Positions 1-12,840 of a stretch of DNA of 64,000 bases are shown piece after piece (the first letter of the stretch is position 1; every line of letters begins with the position of its first letter). The notes beneath the pieces are model-generated. The model worked only from the letters and a program-made list of their open reading frames with translations, did not search any database and was not told the origin of the DNA. The stretch covers positions 63,030,099 to 63,094,098 of the forward strand of contig ML679941.1 of the NCBI GenBank assembly GCA_007922225.1, given 5' to 3'. Origin of the DNA: Emydura subglobosa (taxonomy: Eukaryota > Chordata > Testudines > Chelidae). A program made the translations under genes and the position numbers.

Positions 1-1274
1 CCATCTATTCCCAAATGTGTAATTACATAGCTGCAAGGGTCTTTGTTATTTCTTTGGAAATGCAGGTAGCAAGAAAGTTGAATTCCTTAATTCAGTTTCT
101 TCCCGCAATTGGATAATTGCATTGATATGAGTTTGTTAAACCCATAGAAACATTAACTTCAGATTATTTTTTTTTCATATTCCTCTTAATGAGTTCTCTA
201 AAGGGCTCTCTAAATATTCTTAGCTTTTCCTGTTCAGGTGAGAATAACCAACAAAATGAAGTTCACAAACCCAGCTATACATCGTTTGTATTCCTATTTG
301 CCTTCTCGGGCAAATAGGCTTCTGTTTGGCTATTTGGCTATTAGATCTATTTGGCTTCTAAGCAGATCCAATGCACAAGGAAGGATTAAATGAATGATGA
401 TGCAGTTTTTCTGAGTAGTAATTTACAACAAACTTATTTGCATTTTGGAATTTTCATTAAGTAAAACAGTCCCATCTCAAATCTTTATGTAGTGCATGCA
501 ATAAGGCCACTAGTGATATTTCCCATTACAAACCAATCTACTAGCAGTCTGATCTACTCCTCCTACACTTTCCAAGAAAGCTAAAATAAAGAATAACATG
601 TTTGATTGCAAATGTTTTTTCTTTATTGTAGCAGTAAGTGGAGAAAGGTAAAAAAAAATCACCCCTTGGGCACAGTAGACTTTATATAAAAAAAATAAAT
701 GTGGAATGTCAACATATCAACCCTATCAGGCAGAAACCATTAAAGTAGCCACCGCATATTCACTGTTGTATGTTACTTTTGTTCTAGAATAAATGGAGGA
801 TTCCTACCTCAGCCCAACAAGGAAACTTATATTCAGTCTGTTAGGTTTTCTTTTTGAGAAAACATTTGTGTCTGTGTGTGTGTGATGGTGTGTGCTATTA
901 TTGTACAACTTTAAAGTCCTACCTCAACTTTAAAAATCTTATTGTAAAAGGAACCTAGGAATTGCAAACTATTGAACTAATACTCACACTCTGTCCTTTG
1001 GAAATTTGTTCAAGTTCACTCTCATGATTCATGAAGCCCATTAATATATCCTGGCCATGCTCTCAGTTCAAAGAACTGTCTATAATGCTACAATCTTCAC
1101 TTAAATTGCAGTGCTCAAAAACATATTTGACAGTTTCATGGTGTGGATTCCCTCCTGCCCCCCGCCACCTCCCCAAGAAAACCTAAGTTCGTAGCAATTG
1201 CAAATTCTACAAATCTTTCCTCTTCAGCAGCATGATAACTGCATCATCTTGCCAGTCATCTGGCAAACTGCCAG
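1..1274. other. Unassigned AT-rich intergenic DNA
   Basis: I see no ORF with recognisable protein similarity, no RNA gene and no clear repeat boundary here. A short TG-rich run lies near 870-895. The block ends where the left terminus of the DIRS element begins. Confidence 0.6.
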
Positions 1275-1385
1275 AGTTCCTCAAGTGCTTGCTTATGTCC
1301 ATTCCATTGTAGATGCGTGTGTGCCCCCCCATGCATGGTTACCGGAAAACTTTTCCCCTTAGCAGATCCCGTAGGGCCGGTTTTG
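1275..1385 (+). repeat. DIRS left inverted terminal repeat
   Basis: The stretch pairs in inverted orientation with 3545-3687. Shared inner motifs include CATTCCATTG (1300-1309; reverse complement at 3618-3627) and the block GTTACCGGAAAACTTTTCC (1338-1356; complement near 3577-3595). The inner half is nearly identical between the arms. The outer 20-30 bp are more diverged. Confidence 0.85.
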
Positions 1386-1631
1386 GTGCCACCTGGAGTC
1401 CTGCGCGCATGGCACGGTATATGAGGTGCTGCCAGCCCTACGTCCTCTCAGTTCCTTCTTTCCACCACTGACGGTTACTGGAACTGCGTTCTTGCTTACT
1501 TTGGCGAGTGCCTCTTAGCTATAGGCTTTTGTTTTTATAAGTACTTTTTAAGTAGCTGTTTAGATAGTTTAGTTTCTGTTGTTGTAGTAGATAGGGTAGT
1601 CCCATTAGGGACCACCACCCAGTATCGAGAT

Positions 1632-2269
1632 ATGCCCCGATCTCTGAGCTTTAAGCCTTGTAAAGCCTACGGGAAGGCCTTCCCGATTAGTGACCCCCAC
1701 AAAGACTATTTAAAGTGCCTCTGTCTAGAGGCGGTGTGTCTCTGGAATCTGGCAATAGGCCACAATTTTCACCTGGTGTCTTCTCACCTCCCTGGTATCA
1801 AGAATGCCACATCAGACTGACTCAGCAAGTCCTTTGTACCTTCTCACGAGTGGTCTCTTCACCCGTCAGTTACTGACATGATCTTCTGTAGATGGGGGTT
1901 TCCCCAAGTGGATCTCTTCACCTCCCAGGTCAACAAGAAGTGCAATCAGTTCTTCTCCTTTCAAGGGTGGGACGAGGGAGCTGTGTCAGATGCCTTCTTC
2001 CTTCCATGGTCGGGGGGGCTACTGTACGCCTTCCCTTCCATTCCATTAATACACAAGGTCCAATTAAAGATCAAGAAAGACAAGGCAAGGATCATTTTTA
2101 TTGCACCTGTGTGGCCCAGGCAGCACTGGTTCATGACACTCCTGGAGCTGTTGGTCACTCCTCTCCTGGAGCTACCAAGGTGGCAGACCTACTTTCCCAG
2201 GACCAGGGGCACCTTCTGCACCTGGACCTGGAATCCCTCCACCTGACTGCATGGAGGCTGAATGGCTGA
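1632..2269 (+). pseudogene. DIRS gag N-terminus fused to RNase H remnant
   Basis: The frame opens with MPRSLSFKPCKAYGKAF, the kind of cysteine- and basic-rich start seen in DIRS gag ORFs. After about 27 residues it passes without a stop into RNase H-type sequence (EAVCLWNL, then HLVSSHLPGIKNA). A TGA at 1818-1820 breaks the frame, but the same frame continues through WGFPQVDLFTSQVNKKCNQF and the DAFFLPWSGGLLYAFPSIPL region to 2246. From about 2190 the homologous reading moves to another frame (SQDQGHLLHLDLESLHLTAW), so there is also a frameshift. Most of gag and the whole reverse transcriptase are absent between about 1713 and 1725. Domain names rest on remembered family motifs. Confidence 0.8.
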
Positions 2270-3300
2270 GCTTGGAGGAACAAGCCTGCTCGTCTCAGGT
2301 GCAAACCATACTAATGAGTAGCAGGAAGCCCTCCACGAGGTCATCATATTTGGCCAAGTGGAAAAGGTTCACTTTCTGGACCAAAGCACAGCAGATTATG
2401 CCTCACTAAGCACTGATCCAGGTGGTCCTAGACTACCTGTTGCACCTCAAGCTTCAGGGTCTAGCTACTCCCTCACTAAAGGTGCATCTGGCTGCCATCT
2501 CAGCCTTCCATCCCCCGATTTATGGGAGATTATTTTTTTCTCATGCCATGGTGGCGAGATTTCTGAAGGGTATAGAAAAGCTCCACGCACAGGTCAGGGA
2601 TCCCGTACCTCTCTGGGACCTGAATTTGGTCCACTCTAGACTCACGGGAGCGCCATTCAAAACTATGGCAACTTGCCCACTTCTGCTGCTGTCATGGAAG
2701 ATGGTCTTCCTAGTAGCTATCACATCGGCCAGGAAAGTGTCTGAAATCAGGGCACTCACCTTGGAGCCACCCTATACGCTTTTTTATAAGGATAAGGTCT
2801 AAATGAGGCCTCACCTGGCCTTCCTGCCCAAGGTGGTATCACAATTCCAAACCAACCAGGACATTTTCCTGCCTGCGTTTTTCCCAAAGTCACACACTTC
2901 TGAAGAGGAAAAGAGATGGAATACGCTGGATGTATGCAGAGCCCTGGCTTTCTACTTGGAGAGGACAAAGCCGTTCCATAAGTCCACGCATCTGTTCTTC
3001 GCGGTGGCCAAAAGGATGGAAGGCTTACCTGTCTTGTCACAACAAATATCCTCCTGGATAACCGCCTGCATATACTTCTGCTATGAGCAGGCGAAGGTTC
3101 CGCTACCAAGCAACGTCACAGCTCACTCCACCAGAGTGCAGGCATCTTTTGCAGCATTTTTGGCACGGGTGCCTGTGCAGGACATATGCAAAGCTGCTCG
3201 GTGCACACCTTTACATCCCACTATGCTATTGTACAACAAGCTAGGGATGATGCCAGATTCGGTAGGGCGGTGTTGCAGTCAACCAACCTATGAACTCTGA
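2253..3300 (+). pseudogene. DIRS tyrosine recombinase, broken by stops
   Basis: A single reading frame runs from EWLSLEEQ through STRSSYLAKWKRF (the N-terminal DNA-binding part) to the catalytic C-terminal half. TAA codons at 2407-2409 and 2800-2802 interrupt it. Near the end the HxxR signature of tyrosine recombinases is seen as AHSTRVQASFAAF, followed by DICKAARC and LLYNKL, where a Y is available as candidate nucleophile. The enzyme would cut and rejoin DNA to integrate a circular element intermediate. It follows the RNase H part directly, the normal DIRS order. Two in-frame stops make it non-functional. Confidence 0.85.
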
Positions 3301-3332
3301 TTCTGTCTCCAAGGTACTGCTTGCAAGTCACC

Positions 3333-3423
3333 TACAGTGGAATGGACATGAGCAAGCACTCAAAGAAGAAAAGATGATTACTTACCTTGTAATTGTTGTT
3401 CTTTGAGATGTGTTGCTCATGCC
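3333..3423 (+). repeat. DIRS internal complementary region
   Basis: The segment begins GTGGAATGGACATGAGCAAG and ends TCTTTGAGATGTGTTGCTC, so it can pair with itself and repeats the outer ends of both terminal repeats. In DIRS elements this region is thought to template completion of the circular intermediate. It sits just after the recombinase stop codon, the usual place. Confidence 0.8.
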
Positions 3424-3544
3424 AATTTCATGACCTGCCCCCCCCATCCCCGCTGTTGGAGTCGATGGCAAGAAGGAACTGAGGGGGCGTTTGACCGGCA
3501 GCGCTTCATACACCGTGCCATACATGTGGGACTCCAGGGGGCGC

Positions 3545-3687
3545 CAACACCATCCCTACGGGATCTGCTAAGGGGAAAAGTTTTCCGGTAACCATGCACG
3601 AGGCGCACATGCACCAACAATGGAATGGACATGAGCAACACGTCTCAAAGAACAACAGTTACAAGGTAAGTAACTGTCTTTTCCATA
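3545..3687 (+). repeat. DIRS right inverted terminal repeat
   Basis: This carries the inverted counterpart of the left terminus (CTACGGGATCTGCTAAGG near 3556, TGGAATGGACATGAGCAACA near 3620) and then an outer extension CAAAGAACAACAGTTACAAG that also pairs with the internal complementary region. The outermost limit near 3687 is approximate. Confidence 0.83.
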
Positions 3688-3690
3688 CTA

Positions 3691-6600
3691 ACAGATTGTG
3701 GGAATCCATTTAGCTCCCTACAGAATATAGATGTTAGTGTCTGTGGGTGGCTTTAGTCCACAACTAGGAAGCTTCCTGCTCACACAGACAAAAATCCTCT
3801 CTCCCACACCCAGCCAGAATAACTATGCTAGATGCTAGGGAACTCTGATGTGAAGTTAGGGGAGAAATATCTCCACATCCCTCCCCCACATTGTGGAGGA
3901 AGAACAGAGACGTTCTGTGAATGCTAATTGGATCATCTCTCACCATGTGAGGGCAAAAGAATTAAGAGTCTTTGCAATGGTGGCTAATTCAGCATGAGCC
4001 CCACCCCTTCTCCATCTCCTCCTTCCACGGTCTCAGCCCACCCTGGTCATTCCACAGTGATCTCTCTAGGCTCAACATGCCACACTGCACACCACAGATG
4101 CCCCTGCAAGACCTGCTCCCAATCCTTTTCACAGTAAAACCTCAGCAATGCAGCATCTGAGCACTTTACAAACATTAATGAACTGAGTCTTTTAGCCACA
4201 CAGATAAAAAAAATCCTGCTGGTCTTTGGCTAAGTATGAATATATTATGGAATAAACAATGTTCTCAGTTAACTGGATGAAAAACTGGAGTTACTTTATT
4301 AGACTTCCAAAATCTTTCCCGATAGCTGTCCTGATTTTTTGTTTTCTACAGCAGCCCTGTAAAAGGGAGTCAGCACTGGAACTGTAGGTATTTCATTGTG
4401 CAGGTTCTTACAGTTGTGTTTTTATTCATGCTGCATTTATAATATGGTACCAGGGTACCATTTTAACTGTTCCAGGGTATACATTATATTCTTTGTACAT
4501 ATTTGATGTTATTTATTGCGCCATACGCCGACTAATGCTGTCCAGCTCCCACTGGGCCTGTTCTCAATACGCTGTATGAACACAGTATACAAGACAATCC
4601 CTGCCTTGACGAACTGCCAGTCTATTTTAAAACAAGACTAAAGTGGTGAGTGAAACAAATTATGGGAGATAATCCACCCCCATCTGATTATAAGAGTTCC
4701 ACCTGCCGTCTTTAAGGAGGGCACACATATAATAGTGGCCACTGGAGCCAGTAGATGTCGTTACAAGAACCTTTTGTAACCCTGACCTATGTCAATAATA
4801 CTGACCTTCTGCAGGTGACAGGGGTCAGCTAACAAAGTCTAGTGCCTTACCAGCACTGCTGTGTGTCATACAAGTATTGCACTCTAATATTAGGACATTA
4901 TACAGAAGGATAGGATTACTAATAGGAGAATTCTGAAGCTTAACCTAAAGTAAAGAAAATACACAAATATCTGCCAAATGCAGAGTGTTAATTTAGAAAG
5001 AATCTCAAAGGCACAATCCAAAATTTAGCTCCTACCAGTGTTCCTTAGCAAACACTTTCCTCCTTTTTTCCAGTAGAGTTGAGGAATTATTTGAATAACT
5101 AAAGAATCCCTTCACCATTCAACATCTTACTGTACATGATCTTGGCTGATCTGAATGGAGGTACATAGAAACATATCATCCCTCCACTGTTCCAAAAACC
5201 TTTTATCTTTATCCTTTCAGGGTAGAATAATAGTTGGATTTCGTTTGGGATATGAGCCACGGATCTTTTATTAAAAAAAGAAAAAAATTTAAGAGCCCTT
5301 GGCCCATCCAACTTTCATTGTGTAAGCCCAGAGACCTGAACATATGTAACCATTAATTTAATTTTATGAAGGACTTTGGAAATAATCATTGTGTCCTGGT
5401 CTGACATCCCATTCAAAACAAACCCCAGTGAGTTAAGTTCCAAAAGCTTAACTTTTTATGTCCAGGCTGGAAAAAGTAATCGGAAAAAGTAATCTTCACT
5501 CTGTCAGACCTTTTACATCTTCCATCCCTCTGCAGAGCGTTTCTGATTTCTTCTGCGCTGAGGAAAAAGTGAAGCTCAAAGATAGTGCCAAGATTGATGA
5601 TCATATGGATAACCCATTTGAAGTTGTTTCTTCCCAGCTTCTGGCCCCAGGCATAGGTATTTCCCTCTAAAATATGTTTCCAAACATTTTTTTTTAATGA
5701 GAGAACCAATGCAAGTGTAATAAACAGTGATTAGCAGAAGAAAGCTGAACCATATCCTTCCTTCCCTACATTTCAGCTTGTTCATTTTGAAGACATCTAT
5801 CTTCCTATTTTCATGAAAGTCTCTTGGAAATAAAACATTATTTTGGTTGTCCATTTTCCTCTTCCTTTTTTGTAGCAATGACTTCACAGACAGAAACTAC
5901 AATGTAAACTAAAACACTCATCCTATATCTAATGTCAAGGAAGGGTAAATCATTAATGTTTAAAGAGTGTCTTTAATATTATAATTTAACAAAATTTACT
6001 CTCTGACAGAAAGCAGCCTGTGACAAGTCAAGAAATAGGAAATGTACTCTGTTAATTTCAGGAAACACAGGAAGCTTCCAAAGTTGTTAAAGGTAAGAGC
6101 TATTTTTTTTCCAAATCAGTGTATAATTTAGCTCTGGCAATTATTGTAAGTGTAATCACTGCAGTTCCCCTTTAAAGTGTGAAGAGCTTAACACCTCCTG
6201 TAAAAAAGGAGCTCTCCATTTCTCTTAATTATTTTATCCTTGTCAACAATTATTTTTATCTTTAGTAAGAAATTAGTAGTTAAAATAGAAGCTTCCCGCT
6301 GTTAAATTGCTTTTGCAAAATAATTCTCTATTGCTTGCTATGCTTCCTGTACCTGATTTGTGAGCTCAGAACACATACCTCATTACTCCTTTTTACAGGC
6401 TAAGTATCTGCTGTTCCAAATGTAATGTAAAGGAAATCACTTTTTAATGGTCAAGTTGACTAGATAGGAAATGCTTTTGTTCGAGCTATGACTTGCAGTT
6501 AATTAAGCCAATTAGCATTTGATAGCAGTACCTCTGGAAAGCTAAAATAGTTCTCATGAGATGTCAGGAGACTTTTTCCATAGACAGAAATGTTACAGAA

Positions 6601-8765
6601 GAGCAGGGAAACAGGAAGAAGTTTAAAGAGTGTTGGAGTGTTTTAAAGTGTATTCACTGTTTTTTCCAGCATATAGCAGTCTGAACTGCAGTTCTGTGTT
6701 TAGAAACAAAAAAACAATACATAGTATATCTTTGTTTGAGAAGACAAAGCTGGACTTTTAACTCAGCACAAAAGACTGGAAATAAGATGTCTACTGAGAT
6801 CCTGCTGGTCTTGTGAAATTAACTGAACTATTAATTGCACTTTTGACTGCCATCCAAAAGAAGATTTTTGACTTCTTGACCCTGTTATGAGATAGTAACT
6901 CATTCCTTATAGGCTGGATCTTGCAGTCTCTTTTAGTTTCTATCAAGTAAGGATTGACCTTTCAGCAGAGCAAAACAAAAAACAAAAACAAAAAACCCAA
7001 AACCCAGAGCTTCGTATGCCTTTTTAAAATGGAAAAGCACCAGGTTCTCTCTAACATTCAGTTTCCCAAAGAGACGAGTAATCATAGGATTTTTTGTTTT
7101 AATTTAACCATGGCATAGCCCATGAAATATACAAGGTATATGCAGTCTCAGAGCAAAAGTTGTTCTAATTTCCAAAGATTCTACTAAATTTTATTCATTC
7201 ATGTGTATTTCTTGAGACATGATGTATCTGTTATAATACTTATACTTGTTTCAGTCTACAGGATATTTGGCTTTCATTTGTGGGGTATTTCTGAATGTTT
7301 TATAAAGATGAAACAATAAATCCTTTACAGTAAGTCTTTATATACATTTGAACTTTAGTACTTGTTTGCCATATATTTGTTCTATCATCTTTTTTTTTTA
7401 TTCTGAAATGGAAAGTTATGCTCATTGATACAAATAAAGTAGATTTAGATTAGCACACTGAGTTAAATAATCTCCATCAATGGTGATTCTTTTCTCTTTT
7501 AAATCAAAGAGAGTATGCATATGGGGGTTGGAAGGTGTCAAACCTACTGGGAGAAAATTAAACAAATGGGAAGGGGCTTTTTGGCTCAATTCTTCCTTTT
7601 GTGCTCACTTTGGGAATTAACTAACTGCAAATGAAAAGTTCAGTCCTAGAAAATCAACATCCTTTCCCCCCTTTTTTTTAATTTCCCCCTCATGGATTTG
7701 TTGCATTCTTTTTATTTTTCTTGATGGTTCCCTGAATTTATGTTCATGCCCTACACATGCTATCTCACTCCCTCAGCTTATTTCAGAAGCATAATTTAGG
7801 CTCTGATCCTGAAATCAGCTTTGCAGGGCTGGATCCTTGTACCCTCATGGACTCTCACTTATTTCAGTGGGGCTGTGGATAGGTGCAAAGGTCCACCTGC
7901 ATTAATGACACCTCTGGGGCCAACATTGATTTACCCCAGACCTCTTCTCACCCCTCCCGCCACCCCCCCCAGAAAAGCCCCAAAAAGCAGCAAACACCAC
8001 TATGATTCTGTCAGGAGTGGGAAAGTCACAAAGAGGACATGCAGACAAATTATGCTTCACGTCACATAGAAGTGCCCTGCTGTGGCTTTTTCCATTCCAC
8101 TGCACAAAGATGTTGGGGTAAAGCAGGCTGGCAGAGCTAGTAAGTCCATGACCTATCCAGGAGCGTTGGAGCAGTCCATGGCACCACACTGGAGCAATAG
8201 CTATGGAGTGGTAGAGTGGCTGCTCCACAGACTGGTTCCAGGTTTGGTAGGGAAGGAGCCGCTATTTCCCTGACCCCTTATGTACAGCTGTGTGTGGGAA
8301 GGCGGCTTTTTGTTTTACTAGAAAGGACCTCCCCCCTCAGGAGGTGTGAAGTCTTGAAATTGCTATATAGGTTTATTTTGTACGTGTCATGTTCTACAAT
8401 AACACTCCGAAAACAACAAGGAAACATAATGAAAGTCAATAACTACCTAGGCGAGAACTTTGCTAATTCTCACTTCCCATATCTAAATGTTTGATAACTC
8501 TTTCCAAAACACACGGACAGTTTCATGAACTTCTCAGTGTAGACATCCTAGCAGGGAGCTATAATGAGCTCTCATATTACTAAAACGTCAATACTTTAAC
8601 AAACTATTCTACAGCCTGGCCCTATTAAATCCTGGCCCTATTAAATTCATTGATTTCAGTGGAGCCAGTTATTTCACCCTTGTAAGCCGTAAATATTATA
8701 AGCAATTTAAAAATGAACTACATTTGTCAAAATAAATAAAGTTCATATTTTGATGATGTATCTTT
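3691..8765. other. Unassigned intergenic DNA
   Basis: This is AT-rich single-copy-looking sequence. Short ORFs at 5099-5311, 5413-5709 and 5576-5887 (minus) show no family signature I recognise. No RNA gene or clean transposon boundary was found. 7800-8280 is somewhat more GC-rich but otherwise unremarkable. Confidence 0.5.
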
Positions 8766-8770
8766 ATCTT

Positions 8771-8784
8771 GGGGGGGGGGGGGG
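8771..8784 (+). repeat. Poly-G tract (14 G)
   Basis: A perfect run of 14 G. Such runs are unstable and prone to sequencing error. A similar G run lies inside the hAT-like element near 13,995. Confidence 0.9.
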
Positions 8785-8861
8785 TTCTTCACAAATGACT
8801 GACTTCTTCAAAGCATTAAATACCCTCAACTTGTATTGTCTGCATCCATCTGTTGCCTTTT

Positions 8862-8990
8862 GCCTTACACTTAGATTGTAAGCTGGGTGGGGAAAGGACC
8901 ATCTTCATTTTGTGTGTGTTTGTACATCACCTAGCATACCAAGGTACTTGTTCATGACAGGCACTTTCATAATACCAATAAATAATAATT
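8862..8990 (+). mobile_element. LINE/SINE 3'-tail-like fragment
   Basis: The sequence TTAGATTGTAAGCTGGGTGG followed by GGACCATCTTCATTTTGTGT, TTTGTACATCACCTAGCA and a final AATAAATAATAAT-type tail resembles the shared 3' tails of L2-type LINEs and their SINEs in amniotes. The family assignment is from memory and the exact subfamily is not resolved. Confidence 0.6.
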
Positions 8991-9000
8991 AATTACAATT

Positions 9001-11850
9001 AATATTGACTTCAGTGGAGACTGAGGGCACCTAACACTTTGCAGGATCAGAGCCAAAATTTGGCTATTCACAGTTGGTCTCTTATGCCTTGTCTACAGGC
9101 ACAAATGGCATCAGTTTTAGCTAAAAGTTTTATGTTGGTTTCATTAATCCAATGCAAATCCCTCGGTGGATACACTTAAATCAAATTAAAACTGGCTTAT
9201 ATCAAGTTAAATTCAGTAACTGACATGGCCCTATCCATGAGTATAAATTAGTGAGGTTCTAATGCACTTTTCATCACTAAGGTATCTACAAGATAAAGTT
9301 GTCTCATTTTGGAAAGCCCACAAAATATTGAGTTCCAATTCTGTTCTCTGATAAGGAGTCACACAGATGTGACTGAGGTTTGCTCCTGTGTTTTTGTGTC
9401 CCCTTTCTGGCTGTAAAAGGTGAAGCTGTAAAAGATTGTCCTCGTCATTGTTCTGAACTCTGGTGACTCTGGTGCACAAAGAAAGGTGATTTGGAGTGAG
9501 AAGATGCTATATGAACCAAAGTTTTAAAAAAATCTTGCATGTTAATATTAGCTTCAGTTTACAATGCAGATAAATGATTAAGGAGGAAATCAGTAGGGAA
9601 GAAAATATTTCAAGCTGCTGAGTGGGAAATTAGAATCAGTACAAAGTAAAAACCCCACAAATATTAAAAACTTTAATTACCAATTTATTTTAACTCTACT
9701 GCACGTCTGCTCCATTGTCTGTTGCTTCTAATACCACCTACTCTCGTTCCTAGGCTATAATGCAGCTGCTTTACATCTGGATCGATTGCATGTTAAGGAT
9801 CCATTTGGCAGGGATGGGTAGGGGAGATGGGTTTATCCCCATGGATTCGCTTCTATGTGCTACCTTGCCAACCCCAAAAGACCTACATTGCAGTGATACT
9901 ACTGATTGAGTGAGGAGGAACCCATCCAGACCACTTTGAGCATCAGCCAAGGGAAGCTGATCAAGAATTTTGTGAGTGATTATGTGCAATAGCCCTTGGG
10001 AACTGGGTGGTCTGATGCCCCAACACTCCCAGCACCTGTTGCTTTGGGGGAGTGTGAAGGCTGAATTTGGATGGCTCATCTGCACAACAGAGCTAATACT
10101 AACCAATGTGTGCCATTAAATCACTGGCTCTCTTTCCACATTACTGATTTTAAAGGCTAAAAGGTTGAAATGAACATATGTTTTATTCCATTGTGGCTTA
10201 CACCACTACATTATCTTTGTTTCCAGATGTTTGGGCTTTCTAAAGCTTCCCATCTGCCATGAATCTTTCTTAGCCAGGCTTTCCAACTGAAGGGGATCTT
10301 GAGTCAATCTGAAATGAGGACACAACAAGGTAACTGGGGCTCTGCTGCTGTTCATATCATATAGTTCTATCTATTAATGAATCTATCTTCTGGTGTGGAG
10401 GAACACTTAAGGGCCAAGAAAAGAGAATGTTTCATCAAGGCCAAATTATCTTATCTGCATAGGGGCTGAGACTGGATAATTTCAGAATAGGATGAAGGCA
10501 GGGTTTTTTGTTTAAACACATTGGCAACATCCTTCATTCAAAGAGAGGGGTCTTTTTAAAACTGCTTTAAAATTAAACCCAAATGAAGGAGTCTCCCTCC
10601 AAATGAGTTCAACTTGACTGGTCTACTGACTGCAGGATTTCATGGGCCACAATAAAGCAAGGCATGGTTTTAATTGAAAACAACAGTCAAGGTGGTAATT
10701 TTATCATACTGACGCACATCATCATGCGATACAACAACAATTATCTCATAACCCTAAATGACATTACATACTGTATTTATGTCTACTCAGATATTGTTGC
10801 AGAGAATTGTGTGCTACAATGTTATTTTTGTCAGGTACTTCATGAAACATTCATCTGCAGTACTGCATAATTCCACCTATTTTCATGTCTGGTGAATCCT
10901 TGAACTCCCTGATCTCTGAGCCAAGAACCGTGCCAGTTAGGATGCCTACTTGACCTGAGACTAACAGCTCATTTCACATAGGCTATTAAATTACTGTAAA
11001 ATGGTAACAAATTTATGGCTGAATTTTAACTATTGTTTGACCTCTCTCTCAATGAGTCTATAAGGTTAGAGACCTGAAACATCAAAATTCTCTGTTGTGG
11101 ACAATTCATATTCTAGTCCTGACAGTCTTCCATCTGGCTGAGACTTAAAATTTTAGGGGGAAATAATTATTTATGTAACTACATAACCCACGTATTATTT
11201 ATGTAACCACGTAACCGTGCATTTATACTATAGCAATTTTTTTAAGTCAAAGAAAGATAGAGAAGCAGTGGGAAAAAGGAAAAAACTTTTTTTGGGAATC
11301 ATGTAAGTTTCTGCACATGGTTATGAAGCAGAGGGTATCTGCAAGTAACCAGAGAAGAGACAACATCCAGAAGAGAGAGTGTTGATAATTACTAGTGCTG
11401 CAGATTTGTCATGGCAATTTATATAAAAAACCACAAAGCAGCCACAGTAAATTTAGTAAAAGTCCCAGGCTTAGGGGAAACAGGGAGTAAAGTCACAGAA
11501 GCGCCATTTAAAGTGGGTGTAGGGCACATGAAAAGGGGTGATTGGAGCCTGTCCCTGGTGTGTGAGGCCCTGGGGTGGTTGCAGAACAAGTCCATCCTGC
11601 ACTCACACCATACCAGCAGTTCCTGTGCCACTGTGTTGGCTCCTACCCCAGTGGGCAGGTCGGGCCCTCCCCCCATGATGCTTGAATCCATCCCCTTCCT
11701 GGCCTTCCTGGCCCTGGCACTAGGTCTGACTCTGGCTTCCACCAGTCTAGTTACTACTTGCAGAGTGACACCAATCACCCTTCCGGTCCCTCGTCTCCCC
11801 AAATCCATCCTTCTCAAATTCTTAACTAACAGAGTCCTTTGTGGGAATGG
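9001..11850. other. Unassigned intergenic DNA
   Basis: No recognisable gene or transposon. A small direct duplication of ATTTATGTAAC-type sequence lies at about 11,168-11,216. The 154-codon plus-strand ORF at 11,411-11,875 ends in a run of W from the GGT repeat and overlaps a 132-codon minus ORF; neither shows a family motif. Confidence 0.45.
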
Positions 11851-11853
11851 AGG

Positions 11854-11873
11854 GTGGTGGTGGTGGTGGTGGT
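11854..11873 (+). repeat. (GGT)n microsatellite
   Basis: About six or seven uninterrupted GGT units. Confidence 0.9.
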
Positions 11874-12179
11874 GAGTCTACAATGCTGCCCATGATCCAG
11901 CCATAACATAATGGGTTTAGGGAAATTGCTCTGGTTGGGTCTCTGAGATAGGCTCCGCTCAGCCTGTCTGTCTTACTGTGGGGAGTCTGCTGTATTCTCC
12001 ACAGGGAGGGGGTGAAAGTCTCCTGCCTAGGAATTCCTGCCATAGCTTCAGGAGTTGCTTCTGCAGTCTGCTGCTTAAGGCCATCCTGCTGACTGCCAGC
12101 TTCCTTCTTTTTAAAGGCCTCCTCCCTACAATGCATGATTGACAGAGCCAGAGGGGTGGAGCTAGCCCTGCCGCCAGAG

Positions 12180-12840
12180 CCTCTCTGGCCCCTTCCTCAT
12201 CTGTGTGGGGTTATAAACCCCATCACACAGACACACAGAGTTTTCCCCTCTGGTTCATCATCCCTGAAGATGTGAAACCAAATCAATTCACTGTGGCATA
12301 CATGCTCCACACAGTTTCCACAACACAGACCTTTATTTAAATTTATTTAAATTTATCTATTTAAATACAAAAATCAGATTGAAAGATGAAATAGTAAGGG
12401 AGAGCAAACATATACAATTTATAGCAAAAATAAACATAAAGAAACAGCCTCAGTGGCTACTGGCTTTACACTCCTGTATTAGATAAAATCCCTTTTCTAA
12501 TACAAGTTACCTATCACCTTTGAGCAGTTTCTCAGCATACCACATAACTGCAGGGGGATCCAGTATTTCACAGATAGAACCTGTACCTCAGTTCCTGCTT
12601 CAGTTTCAAGCCTCCTTTTAAAAAAGCTTTGCCCCTTCCCCCCCTCCTGGCATGGTTATTGATCATAGGGGAAATTCTTCTCTTGTCTCAATGCCTTTCC
12701 ATTAACTGTAATGGTCCAGTATTCTCTTTTCCTGGGGCTGGACAGTGGATGGGTCCTTGCAGCTGGTGTTGTTTAAACAACTGGTTTGGGAGGTGCTTGC
12801 TGTACTGCTGTGAGGTATAGCCAAAGTTTTATGAGCTCTG
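12180..12840 (-). mobile_element. Possible LTR-like repeat (minus)
   Basis: The minus strand has an AATAAAGG polyadenylation-like motif near 12,330 preceded by AT-rich sequence, and the style resembles other LTRs in this window. I found no flanking duplication and no clear TG/CA ends, so this is only a suspicion. Confidence 0.3.

Larger units (their letters stand above)
1275..3690 (+). mobile_element. Internally deleted DIRS-type tyrosine-recombinase retrotransposon
   Basis: DIRS elements integrate with a tyrosine recombinase rather than a DDE integrase and have inverted termini plus an internal complementary region instead of LTRs. All these parts are visible: inverted terminal repeats at about 1275-1385 and 3545-3687, a gag start at 1632, an RNase H remnant at about 1715-2269, a recombinase reading frame at about 2253-3300 and a complementary region at 3333-3423. 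A full DIRS element is usually about 5-6 kb; this one is about 2.4 kb because the middle (most of gag and the reverse transcriptase) is missing. Reading frames carry stops and at least one frameshift, so the copy is dead. No target-site duplication is expected for this order. The exact outer ends are uncertain by 10-20 bp. Confidence 0.88.

Noticed and set aside
5413..5887. 98- and 103-codon minus-strand ORFs as possible exons
   Set aside because: No family motif, no convincing splice sites, and they overlap each other and a plus ORF.
11411..11875. 154-codon plus-strand ORF
   Set aside because: It ends in a tryptophan run from a GGT repeat, overlaps a long opposite ORF and has no recognisable motif.
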